This document shows, in pieces, positions 53,724 to 63,351 of a stretch of 64,000 nt of DNA; positions within the stretch are counted from its first letter, which is position 1; every line of letters starts with the position of its first letter. Source of the stretch: Stieleria magnilauensis (GTDB taxonomy: Bacteria > Planctomycetota > Planctomycetia > Pirellulales > Pirellulaceae). The stretch lies in contig CP036432.1 in assembly GCA_007753675.1 (NCBI GenBank), forward strand, positions 594,394 through 658,393, in the 5' to 3' direction. The position numbers were made by a program, and so were the translations under genes. The notes beneath the pieces were generated by a model. It had not been told where the DNA came from. It made no database searches and saw only the letters and a list, made by a program, of their open reading frames with translations.

Positions 53724-55172
53724 CTACGCAATGATGTCTTGGACGACTTTACCGTGGACATCGGTCAGTCGAAAATCGCGGCCGGCGTAGCGGTAGGTCA
53801 GCCGTTCATGATCGAATCCCAGCAGGTGCAAGATGGTGGCATGCAGATCATGGACATGCACTCGGTCCTCGACCGCCTGGAAACCGAACTCATCGGTCGC
53901 GCCGTGCACGTGACCTCCTTTCACTCCGCCACCGGCCAACCACATCGTGAACCCATAATGATTGTGATCGCGACCACTGTTGGTTCCGGCATTGGCGCCC
54001 GGCTTGGGCAGTTCGACCGTCGGCGTGCGTCCGAATTCGCCGCCCCAGACCACCAGAGTGTCGTCCAACAACGAGCGCTGCTTTAGATCTTTCAACAAGG
54101 CGCCGATCGCTTGAGAACACTCGCCGGCGAGTCGACGATGGTTGTCTTCGATCTTGTCGTGACTATCCCAGGGCTGTCCCGCGCCGTGCCAGAGCTGGAT
54201 GTACCGCACGCCCCGTTCGACCAATCGTCGGGCGATCAAGATCTGCCTGGCCTGGATCGAATCACCATACATGTCGCGAATGGATTGGGGTTCGCTGCTG
54301 ATGTCAAACGCATCGGTCGCCTCGATCTGCATCCGGTAGGCAAGCTCGAAACTTTGCACGCGTGATTCCAACTCGGCATCCTGCTGGCGAGCCTGTTGGT
54401 GACGCTCGTTCAGCTTTTGCAGCAGGTCCAGTTGCCGACGCTGTTCGTCGCGGGGCAGGCCGGCCGCATTGCGGATGTTCGCGAGCAGTTTTTCGATTTC
54501 CTGGTGTTTGCTGTCGATGTACGTCGCCTGATACGCACCGGGAAGAAATCCGGCTTGCCAGTTTTCGGCACCCTTGATCGGATAACCGCTGGGGCACATT
54601 GAGATGAAGCCCGGCAAGTTTTGGTTTTCGCTGCCCAGTCCGTACGTGACCCACGATCCGACCGAGGGACGCACCAACTGGCCGTTGCCGCAGTTCATCA
54701 GCATCAACGAGGGTTCATGATTGGGCACGTCGGCGTGCATGGATCGCACCACGCAAACCTCGTCGATCATCTCGCCCACGTGCGAAAACAACTCGCTGAC
54801 TTCGATCCCGCTTTCGCCGTACTTTTTGAACTTGAATGGCGATCGATAGGCGGCCCCGGTTTCACGTTCGGTGCGCAGATTCAACGGAATTGATTTGCCG
54901 TGGTACTCCTCGAGCGCCGGCTTGGGATCAAACGTGTCGACTTGCGACGGACCACCGTTGAGGAACAAGTGAATCACCGCTTTGGCTTTTGGTGCAAAGT
55001 GCGGCGTCTTGGGAGCCATCGGGTTTGTCGCATTCGCAGCGTGCAACAGGCTGGACGTGTCGTCGGCCATGACGCCCGCCAAGGCAAGCGATCCGAGACC
55101 GATCCCGCTGCGACGCAGAAAGTCGCGGCGGGTGTGGGGCAGTTGGTTCAGTTGGGAAATGAAATCGGACAT
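53724..55172 (-). CDS. DUF1501 protein with Tat signal (planctomycete type)
   Basis: A 482 aa protein. The Tat motif is RRDFLRRSGIGLGSLALAGV near residue 15. The body has the DUF1501 features KAVIHLFLNGGPSQVDTFDP, EVSELFSHVGEMIDEVCVVR, MHADVPNHEPSLM, YIQLWHGAGQPWDSHD, VWGGEFGRTP and RDHNHYGFTMWLAGGGVKGG. These carry conserved Asp/His residues of an alkaline-phosphatase/sulfatase-like fold, although activity is unproven. It is paired with the PSD1 protein encoded 39 bp upstream. The ATG at 55172 is preferred over a TTG at 55184. Confidence 0.93.
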   Translation of the reverse strand: MSDFISQLNQLPHTRRDFLRRSGIGLGSLALAGVMADDTSSLLHAANATNPMAPKTPHFAPKAKAVIHLFLNGGPSQVDTFDPKPALEEYHGKSIPLNLRTERETGAAYRSPFKFKKYGESGIEVSELFSHVGEMIDEVCVVRSMHADVPNHEPSLMLMNCGNGQLVRPSVGSWVTYGLGSENQNLPGFISMCPSGYPIKGAENWQAGFLPGAYQATYIDSKHQEIEKLLANIRNAAGLPRDEQRRQLDLLQKLNERHQQARQQDAELESRVQSFELAYRMQIEATDAFDISSEPQSIRDMYGDSIQARQILIARRLVERGVRYIQLWHGAGQPWDSHDKIEDNHRRLAGECSQAIGALLKDLKQRSLLDDTLVVWGGEFGRTPTVELPKPGANAGTNSGRDHNHYGFTMWLAGGGVKGGHVHGATDEFGFQAVEDRVHVHDLHATILHLLGFDHERLTYRYAGRDFRLTDVHGKVVQDIIA

Positions 55173-55211
55173 CGTGTGATCCAAATTGGAATTCGCTTCC
55201 AGGCTGGTGGC

Positions 55212-58109
55212 TTAATCGACAAACGCAAATTCATTGCTCAGCAGCAAGACTTGCGCGAGTTGAACCCAGGGATCCAACGTGGCGGCCGATTCAGGTGTGA
55301 CAAACTCAATCGCTACGTCTAATTCGGCCGGGGCCGGGTCGCGTGCGAGGGCCAGATGATACAGCTGCTTGATCCGCTCGGCCGCTGCTTTGTTTGAGGC
55401 GTCATCGCCACCGCCGGCTGGCGGGGATTCGGGTTCGCTGCGAGCCGCCAACGCTTTGGCCTGCTCGATGACGAATCCGGAATTCATCAGGTAGAGCGCC
55501 TGCTGGGGAACGGTTGTTTTGGCGCGTTTGGCTTGACTGGCATCGGGGCTGGGAAGGTCGAAACTGGCCAGCAGACCGGGCAGATCTTCGCGATCGATGT
55601 AGGCGTACAGGGCGCGTCGCGTGGCGTCCTGGTGGATCATGACGGAACGACCGCCCACCGATTCGTCCAATCGTCCGGCGACCGCCAACAAACGATCACG
55701 CAGTGGTTCGAATTCCATCCGCCGTCGTGGCATGTGCCATAGCAGTCGGTTTTCGGGATCGGTCTCGATCGCGTCTGGGCGTGTGTGGCTGGATTGTTGC
55801 CAGGTTGCTGAGAGCATGATGCGACGTTGCAGCCGTTTGATGGACCAGCCATCGGCGATCAGCTCTGCGGCGAGGTGGTCGAGCAGTTCCGGGTGTGTCG
55901 GAAGTTCACCGCGAATCCCAAAGTCGCTTGGCGTGCGAACCAGGCCTTCGCCGAATTGGTGTTGCCAGACGCGGTTGACAATTACCCGAGCGGTCAACGG
56001 ATTCTCGGGATCGGCAATCGCTTGGGCCAATTCCAGTCGACCGCTGCCGTGTTGAAAGGGTTTGCCGCCATCGACGTGCGACAAGACCTGTAGAAATCGT
56101 CGTGGGACGCGGTCGCCCCGATTGCCGGGCACACCGCGTCGAAAGATCACCGGTTCGACCGGATTGGACTTGTCCACCATCACCATGCCACGCCCCGGTG
56201 CGCCCGGATGTGTGACGCTGACTCCGTTGACGCCGTTGAGCAACTGGTTGTATTTGCCACGTTCGGCCTGATCCAAATGCGCGATCGCTTGGCCGGTATC
56301 CAGGGTCGTCGGTGCGTTGGCGGACCACAGCACCTGTCGCAACGTTTCGTCATCGGCGTCGGGCATCTGTTCCAGACTCTCGTCTTTCTTGCGGGCTTCA
56401 AGCCACCGTCCGTAAACCGCTTCCAATTGATCGCCCACGACTTGCGCGGCATCCGGCAAGGATTTCGGCTGGGCCTCTCGCAACGCCTTCAACAACCGCT
56501 CGGGCACCGCCGGCTTGGCTTGTTGGTAGACCGCTGCTGCTTCGTTGGCGAATGTTTCGGGCGGCAGCGCGGCCAACTGGCGAAGCAGTTCCCAGACGGG
56601 CAGCGACGACTCGGACGGTTTAAGCAAGTAATCTTGCCAGCGTCGGACCGCCGGCAAACGCAACGCCCCTCGCTTCCCTTGGGGCTGTACCTTGCCTTTG
56701 CTGTACTGGGGCAGTGACTTGGCGATGTAAACCAGATAATCGGCGACGCGTGAACGCAACTCGTTTTCGATTCCCTGGCGGCGTTCTTCGACCCACTGGT
56801 CGACTTCTTGTTGTTTTTCGGCTTTGGCTTTGAGGAAAGCGTCGTATTGCGGCGAGGGTTCGGGATCGCCCAACAACGGCAGCATTGCAGGTTCTTCCGA
56901 GCTGGCAAACACGCCGTAGAGTGAGTAGTAGTCGGCCGTCGGGATCGCATCGTACTTGTGGTCGTGGCATCGGGCACAGGCGACGCTCATGCCGAGGAAC
57001 CCACGGGTGACCACGTCGATTTGGTCGTCAATGATGTCGTGTTGACGGTTCATGAATCGCCGACCGACGGTCAAGAACCCCATCGCGGCCAGCGCGCTGC
57101 GTGCGTCATCGGCCAAGTTTAATTGGTCGGCGGCAAGCTGCTCGATCACGAATTGGTCAAAGGGCTTGTCGCTGTTGAAGGCATCGATCACATAATCGCG
57201 ATAGGTGAACGCATACGGGTAACGCGTTTCCATGTTTCCGGCCAAGTAGCCTTTCGTGTCTCCGTAGCGGGCGATGTCCAACCAGTGCCGCGCCCAGCGT
57301 TCTCCGTAGTGTGGATTGTCCAACAGACGGTCGACGAGCCGGGCAAAGGCGTCGGGCTGCTCATCGGCGACGAACGCCTCGACCTGTTCATAGGTCGGCG
57401 GCAATCCCAGCAGCGTGTGGTAGGCCCGATGAATCAGCGTGCGGCGATCGGCTCGCGGGTTCGGCGCCAGCCCGCCCTCGGCCAACCGAGCCAGCACGAA
57501 TCGGTCGATCGTCGTCATGCCGTCGCCACCAAACGCGTCCAGCTGCTCTTGCCCCACACGCGTCGCCAGCTCCGCAATCGTCGGTGGGTCGGTGGGTGAA
57601 ATCGGTTGGTAGGACCAATGCGATTGACGTTGCGCCTCGAGGTGCTCTTGCGGCGATAGATTGACGGTCGGTTGTGTCTCCGTCGCTTCCTCCGGCCAAT
57701 ACGCTCCCCTGCGAACCCATTCGGAAAGAACATGAATCGCTTCCTCGGGCAACTTGCTGTCCGGCGGCATTTGCAAGTCGTTGTCTTGATAGCCGATCGC
57801 ACGAATCAGTCGACTCGCGTTGACATCGCCCGGAACCACAACCGGTCCGCTGCCGCCGCCTCGCTTGAAATGGTCGTGGCGATCGAGTCGCAATTCACCC
57901 GACTGATCATCCGGCCCGTGGCACTCGACACAGTGCTGCACCAATAGAGGACGCACCTCGTTCTCAAAGTACTTCTCTTGTTCGGCTGAGGTTGCGGTCT
58001 TGTCTTGGGGGGTGGCGGTAGAAACGCCGAAGGGCGCGGTGACAAACAACAACACGACGGCCAGCGGTCTGGCGGCAAGAAACCGGCGACGAGGAGACAC
58101 GGCAGGCAT
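55212..58109 (-). CDS. PSD1 and cytochrome-c-like, DUF1549/DUF1553 protein
   Basis: A 965 aa exported planctomycete protein. A basic signal peptide (PRRRFLAARPLAVVLLFV) is followed by a cytochrome-c-like domain with heme motif CVECH at about 80 and LQMPPDSKLP. DUF1549 comes at about 190-420 (DRFVLARLAEGGLAPNPRAD, RWARHWLDIARYGDTKGYL, SVACARCHDHKYDAIPTADY). DUF1553 covers about 650-930 (ARVIVNRVWQHQFGEGLVRT, DFGIRGELPTHPELLDHLA, PQQALYLMNSGFVIEQA). It probably acts in the periplasm, perhaps in polymer degradation or electron transfer; no activity is established. The ATG at 58109 is chosen over 58172. Confidence 0.94.
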   Translation of the reverse strand: MPAVSPRRRFLAARPLAVVLLFVTAPFGVSTATPQDKTATSAEQEKYFENEVRPLLVQHCVECHGPDDQSGELRLDRHDHFKRGGGSGPVVVPGDVNASRLIRAIGYQDNDLQMPPDSKLPEEAIHVLSEWVRRGAYWPEEATETQPTVNLSPQEHLEAQRQSHWSYQPISPTDPPTIAELATRVGQEQLDAFGGDGMTTIDRFVLARLAEGGLAPNPRADRRTLIHRAYHTLLGLPPTYEQVEAFVADEQPDAFARLVDRLLDNPHYGERWARHWLDIARYGDTKGYLAGNMETRYPYAFTYRDYVIDAFNSDKPFDQFVIEQLAADQLNLADDARSALAAMGFLTVGRRFMNRQHDIIDDQIDVVTRGFLGMSVACARCHDHKYDAIPTADYYSLYGVFASSEEPAMLPLLGDPEPSPQYDAFLKAKAEKQQEVDQWVEERRQGIENELRSRVADYLVYIAKSLPQYSKGKVQPQGKRGALRLPAVRRWQDYLLKPSESSLPVWELLRQLAALPPETFANEAAAVYQQAKPAVPERLLKALREAQPKSLPDAAQVVGDQLEAVYGRWLEARKKDESLEQMPDADDETLRQVLWSANAPTTLDTGQAIAHLDQAERGKYNQLLNGVNGVSVTHPGAPGRGMVMVDKSNPVEPVIFRRGVPGNRGDRVPRRFLQVLSHVDGGKPFQHGSGRLELAQAIADPENPLTARVIVNRVWQHQFGEGLVRTPSDFGIRGELPTHPELLDHLAAELIADGWSIKRLQRRIMLSATWQQSSHTRPDAIETDPENRLLWHMPRRRMEFEPLRDRLLAVAGRLDESVGGRSVMIHQDATRRALYAYIDREDLPGLLASFDLPSPDASQAKRAKTTVPQQALYLMNSGFVIEQAKALAARSEPESPPAGGGDDASNKAAAERIKQLYHLALARDPAPAELDVAIEFVTPESAATLDPWVQLAQVLLLSNEFAFVD

Positions 58110-58344
58110 CGTTTCTCGGGGGACCCAAGGGGAAAGGCGGGAAAACACGGTGGAAAACCGGGAGGCTTTCACGCGGGTTTCGATTGGGGGGAAGGCGGGC
58201 GGGTTCTATTCTACGCGACAATGCGGGTCAGAGCGAGTCTTGATCGTCGCGGAAGCCGCCAACGGTTTGTCGTTTGTATCGGCCGTTTGACACCAAATGG
58301 GGTAGTTATTGTTAGCGTCAGGCCGCGAGCCGCCCTGCCCCGCC

Positions 58345-59391
58345 TCACCGACCACGCAGGTCGGAAAGTTTTCGCGTTTGTTCGATCACTGAATCTCCCT
58401 CGATGTCGCGGATCTCGAAGCTCAGCGTCGGATCGGCTGATTCCCAATCGATCGTCAGTAGGCCGTAGTTCTCTTGATGGTACGTCGACTTGCTGACGCG
58501 AAAGACGTTGTCGGTGGGAGTGCCCCGCGGGTGCAACTGGTTCAGACTGCTGCACGTGATGTCGTAGATCGGATATGGCGTCTTCTCGACCAATGCCGAC
58601 ACCTCGGACCAATGACGGTCGCCGCTGATGAAGACGACTCCGTTAGCATTGGTGTCGCGGATCAAATTCAACATGCGTTCTCGCTCCAGCGGCAGATTCG
58701 CCCAGCATTCCTGGCCCGCGTCCTGGGCGACGAATTGAATGCTGGAAACGATCAGACGTACCTCGGCGGGCCGGCGCAGTTGTTCATCAAGCCACCGCCA
58801 CTGGGAGTCACCGAGCATCGTCTTTTGGGTATCTGCATCAGGGTAATAAGGACCGCCGACACGTCGTTCGCCCTTCTTCAACGGAGACCGAAAGAATCGC
58901 GTGTCCAGCATGATGACTTGCAACCGTTTCCCTTCCGGCCCGAAGATTCTCGCGTCATAGATGCCCGGCCGTTGGCGGAGCGGCGAGTTGGCCGGGACGT
59001 TCCAAAAGTCGAGGAATTCCCGCTGTGATGCCTCGCGTTGGGGATAGTCGGCGCCTCCATCGTTGACACCAAAATCGTGATCGTCCCAAGTGGCCATGAC
59101 CGTGCAAGTATCGACCAGCGATGCAAAACCGGGGTTGTCCGACAATGTCTGGTACTTGTTCCGCATCACCGTCATGTCATCGGTGTCGGCATAGATGTTG
59201 TCGCCGGTGAACAGCAGCAGCTGAGCTCGCTCGGCGGCCATGGCGGAAAAGATCGGCGTGGGTTGATCCTGTTTGATGCAGGAACCAAACACGACCCGCG
59301 TGACTGCCGAGGAGTGGATTGGATCCGCAGCAAGGGCGGACGCCGCCGCAGGTATCAAGAGCGAGGCGGCGAGAAGGAGGGTTTTTAACAT
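58345..59391 (-). CDS. PhoD-like exported phosphatase/phosphodiesterase
   Basis: A 348 aa protein with signal peptide (LKTLLLAASLLIPAAASALA). The metallophosphatase residues are VVFGSCIKQDQPTPIF, TGDNIYADTDDMTV, ATWDDHDFGVNDGGADYP, and VFISGDRHWSEVS. This is the PhoD / alkaline phosphatase D group, which needs Ca and Fe-type metals and attacks phosphate mono- or diesters. Unlike classic PhoD no Tat motif is visible. It precedes the PSD1 gene on the same strand with a 235 bp gap. G-rich tandem repeats lie immediately upstream. Confidence 0.9.
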   Translation of the reverse strand: MLKTLLLAASLLIPAAASALAADPIHSSAVTRVVFGSCIKQDQPTPIFSAMAAERAQLLLFTGDNIYADTDDMTVMRNKYQTLSDNPGFASLVDTCTVMATWDDHDFGVNDGGADYPQREASQREFLDFWNVPANSPLRQRPGIYDARIFGPEGKRLQVIMLDTRFFRSPLKKGERRVGGPYYPDADTQKTMLGDSQWRWLDEQLRRPAEVRLIVSSIQFVAQDAGQECWANLPLERERMLNLIRDTNANGVVFISGDRHWSEVSALVEKTPYPIYDITCSSLNQLHPRGTPTDNVFRVSKSTYHQENYGLLTIDWESADPTLSFEIRDIEGDSVIEQTRKLSDLRGR

Positions 59392-59403
59392 GATGGGGGA
59401 GGA

Positions 59404-59459
59404 ACGGTGGGGGCAAGACGATGGGGGCAAGACGATGGGGGCAAGACGATGGGGGCAAA
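59404..59459. repeat. 14-bp tandem repeat (ACGATGGGGGCAAG x 4)
   Basis: Four consecutive copies, the first with GG for GA and the last ending AAA. They start 13 bases upstream of the phosphatase ATG. On the plus strand each has a run of five G, so a quadruplex is possible. Confidence 0.9.
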
Positions 59460-59483
59460 ACGATGGAAGGCAGTAGGAGGGAA

Positions 59484-59513
59484 GGCAGAATGATACGGGG
59501 CAGAATAATGGGG
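59484..59513. repeat. Dispersed G-rich repeat copy A
   Basis: A 30-base stretch starting GGCAGAATGATACGGGGCAG is found again with one mismatch at 61477-61506. Both copies lie upstream of minus-strand genes. Confidence 0.9.
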
Positions 59514-59591
59514 CGGCAGGTGGATGGGGTGGCAGGTGGATGGGGCGGTCGATCGCTGACGTTGGGAGGGGGAATGCCGCGGGGGAAGAGT

Positions 59592-61352
59592 TTAATAACC
59601 CAATGCGATGCCGTCCTTGCGAGCTTCGGTGGCTCCATGCAAGACGTTGTGTTGCCAATCAATGAGAATTCCTTGGTATCCACCATAGCTGCTTCGTTCA
59701 CGCGAAACGCTATGCCCCTTCGCTTCCAACTCTGCCACCGCCTCGTCGGTGATTCCTGATTCGACATGCAGCACTCCGGCTCCTTCGGCTGGCGTTCCCG
59801 TCGGGCGGGCACTTCCGACGTGTCGCACGCGGGCGGCGTCACCGGCGGCTTGAACGTTCATCCCGAAGTCGATCAAGTTGACGAGGAGTTGGACGTGCCC
59901 CTGCGGTTGCATGTCACCGCCCATCACGCCGAAACAGAAATAGGGTCGATCGTCTCGCGTCACCATGGCCGGAATGATCGTGTGAAACGGACGCTTGCCA
60001 GGTTCAAGTCGATTCAAATGGTCCTCGTCGAGTGCGAACAGGGCGCCGCGATTTTGCATTGCAAATCCCAGGTCACCGACGGTCATCTGGCTGCCGAACC
60101 CGTAATAGATGCTTTGGATCAACGAACAGCAATTCCGATCCTTGTCGACCACCGTCAGATAGACGGTATCGCCGGAGATCAATTTCGGATCGCCGGCGGG
60201 AACATCCGCGAGCGATCGGTTGGGATTGATTCGAGCCGCTTGCCGGCGGCCGTATTGCTTGGAGATCAGTTGATCGACCGGGACATCGGCAAAGTCCATG
60301 TCGGCATAGAATTTGGCTCGATCGGCGAAGGCAAGTTTTTTGGCTTCGGTCAACCAGTGCAGGTATTCGGGGTGTCCCGGGGAATACTTGGAGAGGTCGA
60401 CGGTTTCCAGAACGTTCAGCATTTGCAATGCCGCGATGCCTTGACCGTTGGGCGGTAACTCCCAAACACGATAGCCCCGGTAGTCGGTCGAAACCGGATC
60501 GACCCACTCGGCGCTATGGTCACGCAAATCGGCTTCGTCAAGAAAGCCTTCGTTGCGTTTGCTGAACGCGGCAATCTCATCGGCGACTTCACCACGGTAA
60601 AACGCATTGCCGTGTGTGTCGGCAAGTTTCTGATACGTCGCTGCTAGATTCGGATTGCGGAAGATTTCACCGGCCTTCGGCGCACGCTTTCCATCGATCA
60701 AATAGGTCGCGGCGCTGTCGGGGTACTTGAGCAGGGATTCGACCGAATTCGCCCAACCGCCGGCGATGATTTCCGTGACCGGAAAACCCGCTCGAGCCGT
60801 TTCGATGCTTGGCGCGAGCAAACGGGATAGATCCCGCGTCCCGAACCGTGATCGCAATGCTTGCCAGCCGCTGACACAGCCCGGCACGCTCCACGACAAC
60901 GGACCTTCGATGGGGATTTCGTCCAGCCCGCGATCGACGAAGACCTGCCGGTTGATGCGTTTGGGGCTACGACCGCTGGCGTTGAGTCCATAAAGTTGTT
61001 TCGTCTTGGCATCCCAGACAATTGCGAACAGATCACCGCCGATCCCACAGCTCATCGGCTCCACTACGCCCAGCATCGCGTTGGCCGCGATCGCGGCGTC
61101 GACGGCGTTTCCGCCTTCACGCAAAACATCCAGTCCGGCCTGGCTCGCCAACGGATGACTGGTCGCCACCATGCCGTGCTTGGCAACCGTTTCGCTGCGG
61201 CTTTGGTGCGCAAAACCGTGTGGACGATCGTATCCGCCGATCTCGGAACTCGCGTTTGAATCACCCGGCGTTTCCGCTCCGGCTACCACGGCGAACATTG
61301 TGACCGCTGAGACAGTGATCAGAAATCGAATGCAAATGGAGTGGGAGCGCAT
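59592..61352 (-). CDS. ggt: Gamma-glutamyltransferase
   Basis: A 586 aa exported Ntn-hydrolase precursor with signal peptide (ICIRFLITVSAVTMFAVVAG). Family marks are HGMVATSHPLASQAGLDVLR, GGNAVDAAIAANAMLGVVEP, GIGGDLFAIVWDA, and the autoprocessing site GDTVYLTVVDKDRN, in which the Thr becomes the nucleophile. A C-terminal glycine-rich FGVMGGDMQPQGHVQ follows. It splits glutathione-like gamma-glutamyl bonds in the periplasm. The ATG at 61352 fits the signal peptide; the frame up to 61745 is repeat sequence. Confidence 0.92.
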   Translation of the reverse strand: MRSHSICIRFLITVSAVTMFAVVAGAETPGDSNASSEIGGYDRPHGFAHQSRSETVAKHGMVATSHPLASQAGLDVLREGGNAVDAAIAANAMLGVVEPMSCGIGGDLFAIVWDAKTKQLYGLNASGRSPKRINRQVFVDRGLDEIPIEGPLSWSVPGCVSGWQALRSRFGTRDLSRLLAPSIETARAGFPVTEIIAGGWANSVESLLKYPDSAATYLIDGKRAPKAGEIFRNPNLAATYQKLADTHGNAFYRGEVADEIAAFSKRNEGFLDEADLRDHSAEWVDPVSTDYRGYRVWELPPNGQGIAALQMLNVLETVDLSKYSPGHPEYLHWLTEAKKLAFADRAKFYADMDFADVPVDQLISKQYGRRQAARINPNRSLADVPAGDPKLISGDTVYLTVVDKDRNCCSLIQSIYYGFGSQMTVGDLGFAMQNRGALFALDEDHLNRLEPGKRPFHTIIPAMVTRDDRPYFCFGVMGGDMQPQGHVQLLVNLIDFGMNVQAAGDAARVRHVGSARPTGTPAEGAGVLHVESGITDEAVAELEAKGHSVSRERSSYGGYQGILIDWQHNVLHGATEARKDGIALGY

Positions 61353-61701
61353 CGTGCAGACTCGACAGATGGGATGGGGTTCGGTGGGACTATCATAACC
61401 GGTTCTCGGTGAAGGACGTGGTGCTTGGAGGCGGCGAAACGAGGCAGTGTCAAACGATCGGTGCAGAATGCGGGGAGGCAGAATGATGCGGGGCAGAATA
61501 ATGGGGGGCAAAACGATGGGGGCAAAACGATAAGAGGAAGAAGATGCGTGAGGCATCCGTGGGTCAGCTGTGCCATCCGTGGGTTTTCCTTTTTTTCGAC
61601 GGGTGACCACCGATTGAGACGTCCGTGCGGTGCGTTGCCCGTCGCTGCAAGAGGGCGATACACTGGGCTCGACACACTTCAATTCACAACGAGAGAAACA
61701 A
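61353..61701. other. Divergent intergenic region with G-rich repeats
   Basis: Contains promoters for ggt and for the dimethylformamidase-like gene, not individually recognisable. The middle holds the G-rich repeats at about 61463-61531. Confidence 0.5.
61477..61506. repeat. Dispersed G-rich repeat copy B
   Basis: Matches 59484-59513 with one mismatch. It continues into GGGGGCAAAACGATGG units, the same motif as the 14-bp repeats upstream of the phosphatase gene. Confidence 0.9.
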
Positions 61702-63108
61702 ATGGTCAAGATGACTTTGCGAATGATGATGCTGGCGATGATCATCGTCGGGCTGCGTGATCACAGCAACGCGGAACAGCTTCCGCCCGCCGGTCCGTAC
61801 GTGTTCGGTTACACCGATCAACTCAGCTACGTTCCCGGCGATACGGTTGCGTTTCACCTCTCGTCCAATCAGCCAACGGTCGATTTGACGATTTCTCGGG
61901 TCGGTGCACAAACCGAACAAGTCCATCAGGAAGTCGGCGTGGCCTGTGCGGCCCATCCCATTGCTGATCGGGCGTCGTCGGATGGTTGTGACTGGCCGGT
62001 TGCCTGGACGATGCCGATCCCCAGTGACTGGAAGAGTGGCTACTACGAGGTCACGGTGAAGGCCGGTGGAGATGCCGGCGCGCAAGGCTCATTGTTCTTC
62101 GTCGTCCGCGCCGGCGATTCGCAGCCGAAATCAAACATCTTGCTGCAACTGTCAACGAATACCTACAACGCGTACACAAACTGGGGCGGACACAGCCTAT
62201 ACAGCTACCACGACCGCGACGGTTTGCAGGGCCATCAGGTTTCGTTCGATCGCCCGATCGGTTCACAATTCGGTAAGTGGGAATTGCCGTTCGTGCGTTG
62301 GGCGGAAACGAATGGGTATTCGATCGACTACGCGGTCAACAGCGATTTGGAGTTTCACCCCGAGATCCTGGCCGATTACCGGCTGGTCTTGAGCGTCGGG
62401 CACGACGAATATTGGTCTTCACCGATGCGCGATCATCTGGAGCGTTTTATCCGTGAGGGCGGTAATGTTGCGTTCTTCAGTGGCAATACCTGTTGTTGGC
62501 AGGTGCGCAGCGGAAACAACGGGCGAACGTTGACCTCATGGAAACAGACGCCCAACATGGACCCGTTGTATCGCACGGGCGACCATCGTTTGCTAAGCAC
62601 GGCGTGGAGCCACCACCTGGTCGGACGACCCGAAAATGAATTGACCGGAGTTGGTTTCTTGTGGGGCGGCTACCATCGCAGTCACGGCCAGTTCATGGAG
62701 GGTTCGGGCGCGTTTACCGTCCATCGCCCCGATCATTGGTTGTTCCAGGGAACAGGATTGAAACAAGGCGATGCGTTCGGTGGAAAGGACAGTATCGTCG
62801 GCTACGAGTGTGACGGATGCGAAATGAAGTGGATCGACGGAGTTCCCGTTCCCACACACAACGACGGGACGCCCAAGACGTTCCAAATCCTGGGGACCTG
62901 CGAAGCGCGATGGGCACCGGGCGACAGCTATTGGTACGATCGGTTTCCGACCGATCGAGTGGGTGCGGCTGTCTTGGGATCGTACACGTCCGCCGGCGGT
63001 GGCACGGTGGTGACGACCGGCACAACCGATTGGGCGCACGGGTTGCGCGGCGGCGACGCCGCGGTGATTCAGATCACGAAGAACATTTTGGATCGATTGT
63101 CGCAGTAG
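61702..63108 (+). CDS. Exported N,N-dimethylformamidase beta-subunit-like protein
   Basis: A 468 aa protein with a hydrophobic start (MTLRMMMLAMIIVGL) likely to be a signal peptide. An Ig-like N-domain follows (YVPGDTVAFHLSSNQPTVDL). The main domain has LLQLSTNTYNAYTNWGGHSL, DYRLVLSVGHDEYWSSPMRD, GGNVAFFSGNTCCWQVR and GTTDWAHGL. This matches the large-subunit family of N,N-dimethylformamidase. True amide hydrolysis of DMF is unlikely to be the physiological role; an exported amidase acting on another substrate is plausible. The small alpha subunit is not seen. The ATG at 61702 is chosen. Confidence 0.8.
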   Translation: MVKMTLRMMMLAMIIVGLRDHSNAEQLPPAGPYVFGYTDQLSYVPGDTVAFHLSSNQPTVDLTISRVGAQTEQVHQEVGVACAAHPIADRASSDGCDWPVAWTMPIPSDWKSGYYEVTVKAGGDAGAQGSLFFVVRAGDSQPKSNILLQLSTNTYNAYTNWGGHSLYSYHDRDGLQGHQVSFDRPIGSQFGKWELPFVRWAETNGYSIDYAVNSDLEFHPEILADYRLVLSVGHDEYWSSPMRDHLERFIREGGNVAFFSGNTCCWQVRSGNNGRTLTSWKQTPNMDPLYRTGDHRLLSTAWSHHLVGRPENELTGVGFLWGGYHRSHGQFMEGSGAFTVHRPDHWLFQGTGLKQGDAFGGKDSIVGYECDGCEMKWIDGVPVPTHNDGTPKTFQILGTCEARWAPGDSYWYDRFPTDRVGAAVLGSYTSAGGGTVVTTGTTDWAHGLRGGDAAVIQITKNILDRLSQ

Positions 63109-63131
63109 CGTGCGTTACGTGAAGACCATGC

Positions 63132-63302
63132 GTGTCGGCATTTCAGCGGGACGCGTAAGCGAGCGGCGCGTAGTGTGTTTCGGTCACGCGCCACTGGCTG
63201 ACGCCACGTGCTGGCAGTGTGTGTCGGCATTTCAGCGGGACGCGTAAGCGAGCGGCGCGTGGTGTGTTTCGGTCACGCGCCACTGGCTAACGCCACGTGC
63301 TG
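63132..63302. repeat. 82-bp direct repeats (two copies, 89-bp period)
   Basis: Copies at 63132-63213 and 63221-63302 differ in two positions. Each begins GTGTCGGCATTTCAGCGGGA and ends CCACGTGCTG. Pieces of the right end recur until about 63328. The right end also occurs inverted at 36161-36190. Confidence 0.93.
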
Positions 63303-63351
63303 ACGCCACTGGCTGACGCCACGTGCTGGCGCCACATGTCGGCAGCTTCCC

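Noticed and set aside
59392..59842. N-terminal extension of the PhoD-like gene through IVLPPSS repeats
   Set aside because: Translation of the 14-bp G-rich repeat; the signal peptide begins at 59391.
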